Counted from the first letter of the stretch, positions 1-9,146 are shown. The stretch is 64,000 nt of DNA from Sulfidibacterium sp964549335 (GCA_964549335.1 CAZJUQ010000054.1:1-64000); one strand, 5' to 3'. Notes: generated by a model from the sequence alone, not told the origin. Program-made: numbers and translations.

Positions 1-255
1 TTCCGCTTTTAGACTGTTTAATTTTTTTAAGTCCCTTCTGAAATTAGTATTTACAAATGCTTTATCGCTATCTCTTACGCCGAAAATAAGCCAGGCATTT
101 TCTTTATTATACAAATTGGCTTCGTTGCTTAATGCCGAAAAGTATTTGCCGAGCTTATTAAAATCGTATTGATTATTAGCTTCTTTAAACTCCACGACCT
201 CCGTTTCGTAGCCGACCTTAATGAGTTGTAATAATATTTTTTCAATCTCTTTCAT
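1..255 (-). CDS. AlbA_2 (Schlafen-type) ATP-binding domain protein, N-terminal part, cut by window edge
   Basis: An open frame starts with ATG at 255 and runs 85 codons off the left edge without a stop. It has the pattern of an AlbA_2 (Schlafen AAA_4) domain: VVEFKEA, then DFNKLGKYFSALSNEAN, then AWLIFGVRD. Family members are DNA-binding ATPase-like proteins, often found in accessory or defence-type regions; their role is mostly unknown. It lies just downstream of two broken genes on the same strand, one of which is the tail of a related AlbA_2 protein. The family call is good; the full length, the C-terminal part and the function cannot be judged here. Confidence 0.75.
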   Translation of the reverse strand, partial: MKEIEKILLQLIKVGYETEVVEFKEANNQYDFNKLGKYFSALSNEANLYNKENAWLIFGVRDSDKAFVNTNFRRDLKKLNSLKAE

Positions 256-264
256 CAGGTTTTA

Positions 265-501
265 TTACTCTTCTAATTCTTGCTCTCCAAGTGTCCCGTC
301 AATATAGGCATCCAACTCTTTGCCCATACGATATTTTATATCGTAATTGATAATAAAACCCAGTTCCTCCTCGGTAAAACCGTATTGCTCGGCAAGAACT
401 GCATCTATTTCATTTATGAGAAGTCTGGATTTCAGGATTTTAAATATGCCATATTGTGAATTTTTATTAATTATTTTAATTTTTTGCACTCTTGCCCGCA
501 T
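265..501 (-). pseudogene. C-terminal remnant resembling a large DNA methyltransferase/restriction enzyme
   Basis: This 78-codon frame ends only 9 bp before the AlbA_2 start. Its C-terminal half (EIDAVLAEQYGFTEEEL, then FIINYDIKYRMG) looks like the extreme tail of Eco57I/PglX-like adenine methyltransferases, which are usually over 900 residues long. Upstream in the same frame is a stop (511-513) and no catalytic domain; NPPY-type motifs are absent. It is therefore read as the stump of a deleted restriction-modification gene. It could still be expressed as a small protein from the ATG at 499-501, but no good ribosome binding site is visible. Confidence 0.5.
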
Positions 502-539
502 TGCATATAGTCATTGTTCTGTGCCGAGCTTATCATTAT

Positions 540-803
540 TCCTTTATAATCCCTCCGTGAGACCTTTGAGCCCTTTTTGAACCCTTTTAATTCATAATAA
601 GTTCCTATTCCTGTTTCACCTTTCTTTTCAATTGAATTATATTTATCAAAAAATTCTTATAAATATTTAATTGCTTTAATTTGTCGATTATTAAGACCTA
701 ATTCAACAAGCTTTGCTTTATCCAATAGATTTTTAAATAATGTAACTTGTATTTCGCCAAATTTTAATGCAAACTTTCGGATTTTATGCCATGCCCCTAA
801 CTA
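540..803 (-). pseudogene. Broken C-terminal end of a second AlbA_2/RecG-like protein
   Basis: Reading the minus strand, codons from about 803 give GAWHKIRKFALKFG, then VTLFKNLLDKAKLVELGLNN and RQIKAIKYL. This pattern is typical of the C-terminal winged-helix region of AlbA_2 ATP-binding proteins. An in-frame TAA follows at 657-659. The same frame then continues with EKKGETGIGTYYELKGFKKG, the usual last helix-and-wing of the same family, but the roughly 40 residues normally between the two blocks are missing. One internal deletion plus a stop makes it a pseudogene. The N-terminal domain is absent upstream, where rmlB ends at 852. Confidence 0.6.
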
Positions 804-851
804 ACAGCTAACGGTAATACAATTGCCAAAGTCACACTGCAAAAAGCACGG

Positions 852-1904
852 TTATCTGTTTCCGTACATCTCTTCGTAATATTTCTGGTAATTACCTGAT
901 GTTACGTTATCGAGCCACTGCTTGTTATTAAGGTACCAGTCAACTGTTTTTTCCAAGCCCTCTTCGAATTGCAACGACGGTTTCCAGCCCAATTCACGTT
1001 GCAACTTGCTCGAATCGATTGCATAACGCAAATCGTGTCCGGCACGGTCGGTAACGTAGGTTATCAATTTTTCGGAGGTTCCGGGCTCACGTCCCAGTTT
1101 TTTGTCCATTATTTTACACAAAACCTTAATCAAATCAATATTTTTCCATTCGTTATGCCCTCCAATATTGTAAGTTTCACCGTTTGGCCCGTTGTGATAA
1201 ATAACGTCAATGGCGGCGGCATGGTCAATTACATAGAGCCAATCGCGTACATTTTCGCCTTTACCGTAAACGGGAAGAGGTTTATTGTTTCTAATATTGT
1301 TAATAAACAGGGGGATTAACTTTTCAGGAAATTGGTTCGGTCCGTAATTGTTCGAACAGTTGGAAATAATAGTGGGCAGGCCGTATGTATCGTGATAGGC
1401 TCTTACAAAATGGTCGGAACTTGCCTTCGAAGCCGAATAGGGGCTATGCGGATCGTAGGGGGTCTCTTCGGTAAAAAACCCCTCTTTTCCGAGGCTGCCA
1501 TATACCTCGTCGGTGGAAACATGGTAGAAACGTTTTCCTTCCCAGTTTTCTTTCCAAATGTTTTTGGCGGCATTGAGCAAGTTTACCGTTCCTATCACAT
1601 TTGTCATTACAAACTCGGTGGGATTTGAAATGGAACGGTCAACATGCGACTCGGCGGCAAGATGTATAACCCCGTCGAATTGTTCCCTTTTAAAAAGTTC
1701 CATCATCCCTTCACCATCTTTGATATCACCCAAAATAAATTTGTAATTGGGTTTTTTATCAACATCTTTCAAGTTTTCCAGATTTCCCGCATATGTAAGT
1801 TTGTCGAGATTGTAAATCATATAATCGGGATATTTGTTTACAAACAGTCTGACAACATGCGAACCTATAAATCCGGCTCCTCCGGTTATCAATATCTTTT
1901 TCAT
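852..1904 (-). CDS. rmlB: dTDP-glucose 4,6-dehydratase
   Basis: RmlB converts dTDP-glucose to dTDP-4-keto-6-deoxyglucose, the second step toward dTDP-rhamnose and other deoxysugars for surface polysaccharide. The 350-residue length fits the family. The NAD-binding GGAGFIGS lies at residues 8-15; the catalytic T131-D132-E133 sits in HVSTDEVYG; Y156 and K160 form the YxxxK pair of this extended short-chain dehydrogenase. galE lies 137 bp upstream on the same strand. rmlA, rmlC and rmlD are not in the window. Downstream is a decayed accessory region, so this gene sits at the boundary of a variable locus. Confidence 0.95.
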   Translation of the reverse strand: MKKILITGGAGFIGSHVVRLFVNKYPDYMIYNLDKLTYAGNLENLKDVDKKPNYKFILGDIKDGEGMMELFKREQFDGVIHLAAESHVDRSISNPTEFVMTNVIGTVNLLNAAKNIWKENWEGKRFYHVSTDEVYGSLGKEGFFTEETPYDPHSPYSASKASSDHFVRAYHDTYGLPTIISNCSNNYGPNQFPEKLIPLFINNIRNNKPLPVYGKGENVRDWLYVIDHAAAIDVIYHNGPNGETYNIGGHNEWKNIDLIKVLCKIMDKKLGREPGTSEKLITYVTDRAGHDLRYAIDSSKLQRELGWKPSLQFEEGLEKTVDWYLNNKQWLDNVTSGNYQKYYEEMYGNR

Positions 1905-2041
1905 ATCTTTAATTTTTATCTTTTTTTTCCGTTAAGGATTATTAAAACAACTTTTTTCAAAAAACGACAGAGCAAAAGGGAGGGGTAAACTTAATCAGCG
2001 AAAATTTTAAGTTCACAACCAAATAAATCGCTAAAACCCAT

Positions 2042-3064
2042 TTATCCTTTTTTCTCTCTTAAAGCCTTTTCCCAGTTCCAAGCGCTTAGCACCATTTCGT
2101 CGAGACCTTTTTCGGCTTTCCAGCCGAGTTCCTCGTTGGAAAATGTAGGATCAGCCCATACCTCTATTACATCGCCCGGGCGACGGTCAACTATCTTGTA
2201 ATTAAGTTTTTTACCCGACACTTTTTCGAACGATTTTATAACTTCGAGCACGGAATAACCTTTTCCCGTACCAAGGTTAAACACTTCAAAGTCCTTTTTC
2301 ATTTTACCGTTTATCATTCTGTCGACAGCTACCACATGAGCTTTTGCCAAATCGACAACATGAATATAATCGCGTATGGGAGTACCGTCGGGAGTGGGAT
2401 AATCGTCGCCGAACACCCTTAACTGTTCGCGTATTCCTATTGCCGTTTGTGTAATAAACGGCACCAAATTGTTAGGCACACCCAAAGGCAATTCGCCTAT
2501 CAAAGCGCTTTCGTGTGCCCCTATGGGATTAAAATAGCGCAATGCAATTCCTTTTATATTGTAAGCATTTATTGTGTCTTGAATTATCTCCTCGGAAATC
2601 TGTTTTGTGTTTCCGTAAGGCGACTCGGCCTTTTTTATGGGAGCCTTTTCCGACACCGGCAATTCGTCGGGTTGCCCGTAAACGGTACACGACGAGGAAA
2701 ATACCAGATTTTCAACACCGTATTCTATCATCCCTTCCAGAATATTCATCAACGAAACAAGATTGTTTCGGTAATACATCAAAGGTTTTTCCACCGACTC
2801 GCCCACAGCTTTAAATGCGGCAAAATGTATTACCCCTTTCAAATCGTTGTTACGTTTGAAAAAATCCATTGTTTTGTCGTAATCGGTAAGGTCAAATTTT
2901 TCGAACGCCGGACGTACACCGGTGATTTTTTCAATATTGTCAACTATTTCGGCTCCCGAGTTTGAGAGATTGTCAACAATGACCACCTCAAAACCCTTGT
3001 TTTGCAATTCGACAACAGTATGCGAACCAATGTATCCGGTTCCGCCCGTAACAAGTATTTTCAT
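2042..3064 (-). CDS. galE: UDP-glucose 4-epimerase
   Basis: GalE interconverts UDP-glucose and UDP-galactose with a tightly bound NAD. The 340-residue protein shows GGTGYIGSH at 7-15, the SSSCTVYG segment (S125) and Y150/K154 of the YxxxK catalytic pair, all at the positions usual for GalE. It precedes rmlB on the minus strand with a 137-bp gap, so the two may be co-transcribed. It is divergent from the glycosyltransferase at 3216, and the 150-bp space between must hold both promoters. Supplying UDP-galactose for glycan synthesis is the likely role; no Leloir-pathway genes are adjacent. Confidence 0.93.
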   Translation of the reverse strand: MKILVTGGTGYIGSHTVVELQNKGFEVVIVDNLSNSGAEIVDNIEKITGVRPAFEKFDLTDYDKTMDFFKRNNDLKGVIHFAAFKAVGESVEKPLMYYRNNLVSLMNILEGMIEYGVENLVFSSSCTVYGQPDELPVSEKAPIKKAESPYGNTKQISEEIIQDTINAYNIKGIALRYFNPIGAHESALIGELPLGVPNNLVPFITQTAIGIREQLRVFGDDYPTPDGTPIRDYIHVVDLAKAHVVAVDRMINGKMKKDFEVFNLGTGKGYSVLEVIKSFEKVSGKKLNYKIVDRRPGDVIEVWADPTFSNEELGWKAEKGLDEMVLSAWNWEKALREKKG

Positions 3065-3215
3065 AATTCGAATTTTTATTTATTTTGGCATAAAAATAGG
3101 CAAATTTTTCGTTATTTGTTTCTACGGCTAAAAAAGAAAAAAGTTCGGTAATATTTTAACTCCTTAACCGTTCACTATTTGAATTGTTTGGTTTATTTTC
3201 GCAAAAAAATTTTCT

Positions 3216-3956
3216 ATGACTGACGCTTTGGTAATAATACCGACGTACAACGAAAAAGAGAATATTGAAAGCATCATAAGAAAGGTTTTTTCTTTGGAGA
3301 AAGATTTTGATATTCTTGTGGTTGAGGACAACAGCCCCGACGGTACGGGAAATATAGTCAAAAGGCTCATGAAGGAGTTTCCTGAAAAACTTCATATTCT
3401 TGAAAGAAAAGATAAGAACGGTCTGGGTACCGCATACATTGCAGGTTTCAGGTGGGCTATCGATAAAGGATATGAATATATTACGGAAATGGATGCCGAT
3501 TTTTCGCATAATCCCGAAGATTTACCAAGGCTGTACAATACACTTCACAATGAGGGTTACGATGTGGCAATAGGGTCGCGGTATGTTTCGGGAGTTAATG
3601 TGGTAAACTGGCCTATGGGAAGAGTACTTATGTCGTACTATGCTTCGGCTTATGTGAGATTTGTTACAGGATTAACCATTCGCGACACTACGGCAGGTTT
3701 TGTGTCGTGGAAACGCAAAGTGCTCGAAACCATAAACCTCGACGAAATAAAGTTTGTGGGTTACGCTTTTCAAATAGAGATGAAATATACAGCGGCAAAA
3801 TTGGGATTTAAAATAAAAGAGGTTCCTATTATTTTTACCGACCGCACCAAAGGCGAATCGAAAATGAACAAAAGCATCTTCAGAGAGGCTGTTTTCGGAG
3901 TCATCGAGTTGAGAAAAAGGGGTATCTTGGGACAAATAAAACCAAAACGGAGTTGA
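3216..3956 (+). CDS. Polyprenol-phosphate mannosyltransferase-like glycosyltransferase, family GT2
   Basis: A 246-residue soluble GT2 enzyme of the dolichol-phosphate mannose synthase (DPM1) type. It should transfer a hexose, probably mannose, from a nucleotide sugar to a polyprenyl phosphate at the inner membrane face. Visible features are the N-terminal IIPTYNEKENI, VVEDNSPDGTG, and the DxD-type metal site in EMDADFSHNP. There is no C-terminal membrane segment, as in the short bacterial DPM1 forms. The stop at 3954-3956 lies 5 bp before the ATG of the dihydroorotase, so translation is probably coupled. The sugar donor is inferred from the family only. Confidence 0.85.
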   Translation: MTDALVIIPTYNEKENIESIIRKVFSLEKDFDILVVEDNSPDGTGNIVKRLMKEFPEKLHILERKDKNGLGTAYIAGFRWAIDKGYEYITEMDADFSHNPEDLPRLYNTLHNEGYDVAIGSRYVSGVNVVNWPMGRVLMSYYASAYVRFVTGLTIRDTTAGFVSWKRKVLETINLDEIKFVGYAFQIEMKYTAAKLGFKIKEVPIIFTDRTKGESKMNKSIFREAVFGVIELRKRGILGQIKPKRS

Positions 3957-3961
3957 TATTT

Positions 3962-5317
3962 ATGAATACCGTTAAATATATAATACATAACGCTTTAATA
4001 ATTAACGAAAGAAAACGTTTCAAAGGCGATATATTAATTAACGGTGAAATAATAGAAAAAATAGTTACCCCCCCGTCAACCGGCATTTCGGCTTATGCCG
4101 ATTACAAAGTTATTGATGCCGGAGGCAAAGTGCTGATTCCCGGAGTAATTGACGATCAGGTACACTTCAGGGAACCGGGTCTCGAATATAAAGCCGATAT
4201 CCATACCGAAAGCAAAGCCGCAATAGCCGGCGGTGTTACCAGTTTCATGGAAATGCCCAATACCAAACCTCCCGCTGTTACCATTGACGAACTGGAAAGA
4301 AAATATGAACTCGCTTCAAAAAAATCGTTGGCAAATTACTCCTTTTATATGGGTACCACCAACGACAATATTGAAGAAATGCTGAAAGCCAATCCGGAAA
4401 ATGTTTGCGGCATCAAAGTTTTTATGGGTTCGTCAACAGGAAATTTGCTCGTTGACAGCGACGAAGCATTGAACAATATTTTTGCCAAAGCTCAAATGAT
4501 TGTAGCGGTACACTGCGAAGACGATGCCATTATAAATAAAAATTACAACCACTACAAAGAAAAATACGGCGACAAAGCCACGGCGCAATTGCATCCTTTA
4601 ATACGTTCAGGCGAAGCTTGTTACTCATCTTCGTCCAAAGCGGTGGCTCTGGCAAAAAAACACGGCACACGCCTCCACCTGTTACATCTTAGTTCTGCGG
4701 CAGAATTGAATCTTTTACAAAACGACATCCCTCTCGAAAAGAAAAAAATTACAGCCGAAGTCTGCATACACCACTTGTGGTTTAACGACGAAGATTACAA
4801 TAAAAAGGGAAATCTAATAAAATGGAACCCTGCAATAAAAAGCCGCAACGACATGACAGAACTGCGCAACGCCTTGAAAAACGGAAAACTGGACGTTGTG
4901 GCTACCGACCATGCACCGCACACAATTGATGAAAAACAAAAACCCTATTTCGACGCACCTTCGGGAGGTCCCATGGTGCAACATTCTCTCGTCTCCATGC
5001 TGCAACTGGTAAAAAACGGGGTGTTTACGCTCGAAGAGACCGTTGAAAAAATGTGCCACAACCCCGCAACACTCTTCAAAATCAGCAAAAGAGGATTTAT
5101 CCGCGAAGGTTATTATGCCGATTTGGTTTTGGTTGATTTGAACGACGAATTTACCGTGTCGAAAGAGAACATATTATACAAGTGCGGTTGGTCGCCAATG
5201 GAAGGCGTACACTTTAATTCCAAAGTGGTTATGACTTTCGTTAACGGCAACATCGTTTACAACAACGGGTTTGTAAACGAAAATCATAAAGGAAAAAGAT
5301 TGATTTTTGACAGATAA
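3962..5317 (+). CDS. pyrC: Dihydroorotase, class I-like amidohydrolase
   Basis: Catalyses reversible cyclisation of carbamoyl-aspartate to dihydroorotate in pyrimidine synthesis. The start is taken as ATG 3962 (451 residues); an in-frame TTG at 3953 would overlap the upstream gene and add three residues. Motifs in order are IDDQVHFREPG (residues 63-73), the carbamylated-lysine segment GIKVFMGSS, VHCEDD, HLLHLSS and ATDHAPH. The HxH metal motif reads Q66-V67-H68, so one expected metal-binding histidine is a glutamine. I recall similar QVH forms in other Bacteroidota enzymes, so activity is likely but not certain. Other pyr genes are not in the window. Confidence 0.85.
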   Translation: MNTVKYIIHNALIINERKRFKGDILINGEIIEKIVTPPSTGISAYADYKVIDAGGKVLIPGVIDDQVHFREPGLEYKADIHTESKAAIAGGVTSFMEMPNTKPPAVTIDELERKYELASKKSLANYSFYMGTTNDNIEEMLKANPENVCGIKVFMGSSTGNLLVDSDEALNNIFAKAQMIVAVHCEDDAIINKNYNHYKEKYGDKATAQLHPLIRSGEACYSSSSKAVALAKKHGTRLHLLHLSSAAELNLLQNDIPLEKKKITAEVCIHHLWFNDEDYNKKGNLIKWNPAIKSRNDMTELRNALKNGKLDVVATDHAPHTIDEKQKPYFDAPSGGPMVQHSLVSMLQLVKNGVFTLEETVEKMCHNPATLFKISKRGFIREGYYADLVLVDLNDEFTVSKENILYKCGWSPMEGVHFNSKVVMTFVNGNIVYNNGFVNENHKGKRLIFDR

Positions 5318-5412
5318 GGAATGTAATATGCACAGAGTTATTCCTCTTGCATGTAAAATTATGTATAACGGAAACGGAAATTTATTAAAGTATAACATAA
5401 ACAAATAAACAG

Positions 5413-5961
5413 ATGAGAAAAGTATTAATGATTTTTGTTTTGCTGGCAATGATTGCCGCCTGCAAAAACAACCAAGGCGACAAAAAAGGTGAGAACGGAA
5501 AAAACAAAAAAGAACAAGTGGCAAAAAAGAAAGACAATGCACCTGTTATCGATGTAAAAGAGGGGGATGTCGTTATAGAAAAATATGCCAACGGAGTGAA
5601 CCGCAGGGTTCAAACATATAAAAAAATCGACGGGAAACTTGTTCCTGTTTACGAAAAAGTTTATTACGACGACGGGAAATTGAGCCAAGAAGGACCTTTG
5701 AAAGACGGGAAACGTACCGGACATTGGAAATCGTATTACCGCGACGGCATTTTATGGAGTGAAGGCGATTTTGTTGACGGTGTTGCCGAAGGAACTACAA
5801 TAACTTACTATCCCAACGGCAACAAACGGTACGAAGGACAATTCAAAAACGGACATAAGGAAGGAACTTGGAAATTTTGGAACGAAAAAGGAGAGTTTGT
5901 TAAAAATGTGGAATTTGTTCCGCAAGGAAAAAAGGTAACTAAAAAAATAAAACTGAAATAA
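5413..5961 (+). CDS. Lipoprotein with MORN-type repeats
   Basis: A 182-residue protein with a lipoprotein signal (MRKVLMIFVLLAMIAAC, lipid-carrying Cys17), a lysine-rich linker, and then repeats of the MORN_2 kind: YYDDGKLSQEGPLKDGKRTG, YRDGILWSEGDF, YYPNGNKRYEGQFKNG and FWNEKGEF. MORN_2 proteins (YwqK-like) are common in Bacteroidota; their biochemical role is not established. It lies 95 bp after pyrC and 17 bp before the M64 peptidase, so an envelope location and joint expression with the peptidase are likely. No enzymatic motif is seen. Confidence 0.8.
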   Translation: MRKVLMIFVLLAMIAACKNNQGDKKGENGKNKKEQVAKKKDNAPVIDVKEGDVVIEKYANGVNRRVQTYKKIDGKLVPVYEKVYYDDGKLSQEGPLKDGKRTGHWKSYYRDGILWSEGDFVDGVAEGTTITYYPNGNKRYEGQFKNGHKEGTWKFWNEKGEFVKNVEFVPQGKKVTKKIKLK

Positions 5962-5978
5962 TTTATTAATACCCTTTC

Positions 5979-7280
5979 ATGATGAGTTGCTTTCGCTTAC
6001 AAATAAAAAGGTGGATTTTTGCCGCTTTTATCTTTCTCTCTTTTCAAGCCACTGCACAATTTTCCGGATTTTTTTTCGACAAAACACTACGTCTCGATTA
6101 TTACCACAGCGGTAACGACACTTCTGAATTTTACACTTTTGACGAACTTATTGAAGAACCGTACTGGGGAGGTTCCCACACAAACCTTATCGACACTTTT
6201 TATTACGGCAACTATTACGTTAAAGTTTTCAACGTAAAAAACGACTCGTTGTTATACTCCCGCGGCTATTCATCGCTTTTTCGCGAATGGCAAACCACCC
6301 CGGAAGCTAAAAAAATTTACCGTACATTCTCCGAAACGGTAACCGTTCCTTACCCCAAAGAGAATGTCAGAATAGAACTGTATAGCCGCAACCGTGATGG
6401 CATTTTTATAAAAAAATTCTCATACCTCTTCGATACGGCTGACTATTTTGTAAAAAAAGATATGCGGAAAAAATATCCCGTTTTCGATGTCCTTATAAAC
6501 GGCAAGCCTTCCGAAAAAGTGGATATCGTTATTCTGCCCGAAGGTTATACCCGCGAGGAAACAGGACTTTTTATTAACGATTGCGAAAAATTCGTCAAAG
6601 ATTTTTTCACCTTCGAACCCTACAGTAAAAACAAAGACAAATTTAACATCAGGGCGGTTTTGGCTCCTTCAAACCAAAAAGGTACCGACATTCCCAAAGA
6701 GAATATCTGGAAAAGCACTATTCTTAACACCTCATATTATACTTTCGACAGCGAAAGATATCTTATGACAATGGACGATAAAAGTGTTCGCGATTTGGCC
6801 GCCAACGCCCCGTACGACCAAATTTACATACTGGTAAACAGTAAAAAATACGGAGGAGGAGCCATATATAACTATTATAATGTCAGCGTAAACAGCAATG
6901 AACAATCGGCTAAAATACTTATCCACGAATTCGGTCACGGTTTTGCAGGCCTTGCCGACGAATATTACAACGACGAAACATCATACGGCGAATTTTACAA
7001 CTTGAACATAGAACCTTGGGAACCAAATATTACCACACTGAAAAATTTCGATAAAAAATGGAAACACCTCGTCAAAAAAAACACTCCAATACCTACCCCG
7101 GCAACAAAAAAATACAGACGTAAAGTCGGCGCTTTCGAAGGTGGAGGCTACGAACCCAAAGGTATGTACCGCCCCATGCAAGATTGTCTGATGAAAACAT
7201 TTAAAGGCAATAAATTTTGCCCGGCATGTACCGAAGCTATCCAAAAAATGATAGACTTTTATTCCAAACCGGAAAACTAA
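5979..7280 (+). CDS. Secreted M64 family metallopeptidase (IgA peptidase M64-like)
   Basis: A 433-residue protein with an N-terminal signal peptide (IFAAFIFLSFQATAQ), an N-terminal beta domain of M64 type up to about residue 160, then the peptidase domain beginning at VDIVILPEGYTREE. The zinc site HEFGH lies at 316-320, followed by FAGLADEYY. Four cysteines near the C-terminus may form disulfides (MQDCLMK, KFCPACTEA). M64 includes Clostridium ramosum IgA protease, but most members in Bacteroidota have unknown substrates, so an IgA target should not be assumed. No T9SS-type C-terminal domain is seen, so it is probably periplasmic or released by another route. Confidence 0.87.
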   Translation: MMSCFRLQIKRWIFAAFIFLSFQATAQFSGFFFDKTLRLDYYHSGNDTSEFYTFDELIEEPYWGGSHTNLIDTFYYGNYYVKVFNVKNDSLLYSRGYSSLFREWQTTPEAKKIYRTFSETVTVPYPKENVRIELYSRNRDGIFIKKFSYLFDTADYFVKKDMRKKYPVFDVLINGKPSEKVDIVILPEGYTREETGLFINDCEKFVKDFFTFEPYSKNKDKFNIRAVLAPSNQKGTDIPKENIWKSTILNTSYYTFDSERYLMTMDDKSVRDLAANAPYDQIYILVNSKKYGGGAIYNYYNVSVNSNEQSAKILIHEFGHGFAGLADEYYNDETSYGEFYNLNIEPWEPNITTLKNFDKKWKHLVKKNTPIPTPATKKYRRKVGAFEGGGYEPKGMYRPMQDCLMKTFKGNKFCPACTEAIQKMIDFYSKPEN

Positions 7281-7542
7281 TTGCAATACACTTGTATATT
7301 ACCGGCATATTGGCATTAATGCCATTGAAAATATAAACGGTGCGGTTGTTCCCGAAAGAAACAAACCGGGAAAACATCTTTTAATATACACGGATTTTTT
7401 GAATTTGCCAAACACAATTACAGCAACTTGAAAGTCAGCAGTCTTGAAATCAGCAATGTTAAAGCCGGAACGTTCCTCCATTAATACAAACTCACTTTTC
7501 GCCGGTTTCGTTTTGCAGTAAAACATCAACAGAAAAAATTTG

Positions 7543-7550
7543 TATCTTTG
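7543..7550 (+). promoter_or_regulatory. Bacteroidota-type -7 element upstream of the GH3-like gene
   Basis: TATCTTTG matches the Bacteroidota TAnnTTTG -7 element and lies 30 bp before the ATG at 7581. A TTTG at 7512-7515 is a possible -33 element, with slightly long spacing. The 300 bp between 7281 and 7580 otherwise hold no convincing gene. Confidence 0.5.
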
Positions 7551-7580
7551 GTTTTTATAAATTAGACATTAAAACGCAAG

Positions 7581-9089
7581 ATGACCTTTATAAATTCTGT
7601 TGTCAGTTGGTTAATAAAGAAGCGTATCCACCAGATAGAACTGTTTAAACTTTACCCCAATGAAGTACAACAGGAATGGTTTTTTAAACTTATTAAAACC
7701 GCAAAAGATACCGAATGGGGCAAAAAATACGATTACAAAAGCATTAAGTCGGTTAATGAATTTCAGAGGAGGGTTCCCGTAAGTACATATGAGGACATTT
7801 TCCCATATATCAACCGCTTGAGAAGAGGAGAAAAAAACATCTTGTGGCCCGAAGAGATAAAATGGTATGCCAAATCGTCGGGAACCACGGCAGGTAAAAG
7901 CAAGTTTATTCCCGTAAGCGAATCAACCATCGAAGAGTGTCACTTTAAAGGGGGAAAAGATGTGCTTACTCTATATCTCAACAACAATCCCGACTCCGAG
8001 ATTTTTGACGGGAAAGGACTGCTTATGGGTGGTAGCAGCAACATCCAGGAGGTTAACAACAGCTCCTACTACGAAGGAGACCTCTCCGCCATATTAATAC
8101 AAAACATGCCGTATTGGGCTCAACTGATGCGTACTCCCTCTCTTGCCATTGCCATGATGGAAGAATGGGAAAGCAAAATAGAACTTATGGCCGAATCGAC
8201 ACTCGACCACGATGTAACAAGCATCAGCGGAGTGCCTTCGTGGACACTGGTACTTTTGCGTAAAGTACTTGAACTTTCAGGAAAAAATGTCATTTCGGAA
8301 GTATGGCCCAATCTCGAGGTGTTTTTTCACGGCGGAGTGGGAATTACACCTTACATGAACGAATACCGGCGTATTATAGGCAACGATAACATGAAATATT
8401 ATGAAACCTACAACGCCTCCGAAGGTTTTTTCGGAATACAAGACCTGCCAGACAGCAAAGAGATGCTTTTAATGCTTGATTACGGTATTTTTTACGAATT
8501 TATTCCTTTTGAAGAACTGGAAAACGAAAACCACAGAACATTACAACTCAACGAGGTGGAACTGTACAAAAACTACGCACTGGTCATAACCACAAACTCC
8601 GGGTTGTGGCGTTACAAAATCGGCGACACCGTAATGTTTACATCCCTTTCTCCTTATCGTATAAAAATTACAGGACGTACCAAAAACTTTATTAATGTGG
8701 TGGGCGAAGAACTTATTATTGACAATGCCGACAAAGCCCTCTCGATAGCCTCGGCAAAAACCGGCGCCACAGTAGCCGACTATACCGCAGCACCCCTGTT
8801 CATCAACAATACCATTACCCACGAGTGGTTAATAGAATTTGTAAAAGAACCCGACAATTTCGATTTCTTTTGCGAAGCATTCGACACGGCTCTGAAATCT
8901 TTAAACTCCGATTACGAGGCCAAAAGATACCATAACATGGTGCTTCAACCCCCTTTGATACGTAAAATTAAAAAGGGGACATTTTACAAATGGCTTAAAA
9001 AACAAAACAAACTCGGCGGTCAACACAAGGTGCCGCGCCTATCTAACGACAGAAAATACATACAAGATATATATTCGTGCTGCGTTTAA
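7581..9089 (+). CDS. GH3 auxin-responsive promoter family protein (acyl-adenylate-forming type)
   Basis: A 502-residue member of the GH3 family. Plant GH3 enzymes adenylate acids such as indole acetate or jasmonate and join them to amino acids; bacterial members in Bacteroidota have no known substrate. The AMP-binding motif KSSGTTAGKSKFIPV is near residue 100, YNASEGFFGIQ in the middle, and LWRYKIGDTVMF toward the hinge. There is no signal peptide, so it is cytoplasmic. It has its own promoter candidate at 7543, and the next gene is 57 bp downstream with a separate -7 element. Substrate and pathway cannot be read from context. Confidence 0.85.
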   Translation: MTFINSVVSWLIKKRIHQIELFKLYPNEVQQEWFFKLIKTAKDTEWGKKYDYKSIKSVNEFQRRVPVSTYEDIFPYINRLRRGEKNILWPEEIKWYAKSSGTTAGKSKFIPVSESTIEECHFKGGKDVLTLYLNNNPDSEIFDGKGLLMGGSSNIQEVNNSSYYEGDLSAILIQNMPYWAQLMRTPSLAIAMMEEWESKIELMAESTLDHDVTSISGVPSWTLVLLRKVLELSGKNVISEVWPNLEVFFHGGVGITPYMNEYRRIIGNDNMKYYETYNASEGFFGIQDLPDSKEMLLMLDYGIFYEFIPFEELENENHRTLQLNEVELYKNYALVITTNSGLWRYKIGDTVMFTSLSPYRIKITGRTKNFINVVGEELIIDNADKALSIASAKTGATVADYTAAPLFINNTITHEWLIEFVKEPDNFDFFCEAFDTALKSLNSDYEAKRYHNMVLQPPLIRKIKKGTFYKWLKKQNKLGGQHKVPRLSNDRKYIQDIYSCCV

Positions 9090-9099
9090 TAAAAGTTTT

Positions 9100-9107
9100 T
9101 ACTTTTG
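9100..9107 (+). promoter_or_regulatory. -7 promoter element for the deoxynucleoside kinase
   Basis: TACTTTTG fits TAnnTTTG and stands 39 bp before the start codon at 9147, so the kinase can be transcribed independently of the GH3-like gene. No exact TTTG -33 element is seen. Confidence 0.5.
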
Positions 9108-9146
9108 CTAAGGAAGTAAATGATAATTTGAAAAAACAAAATTGAC

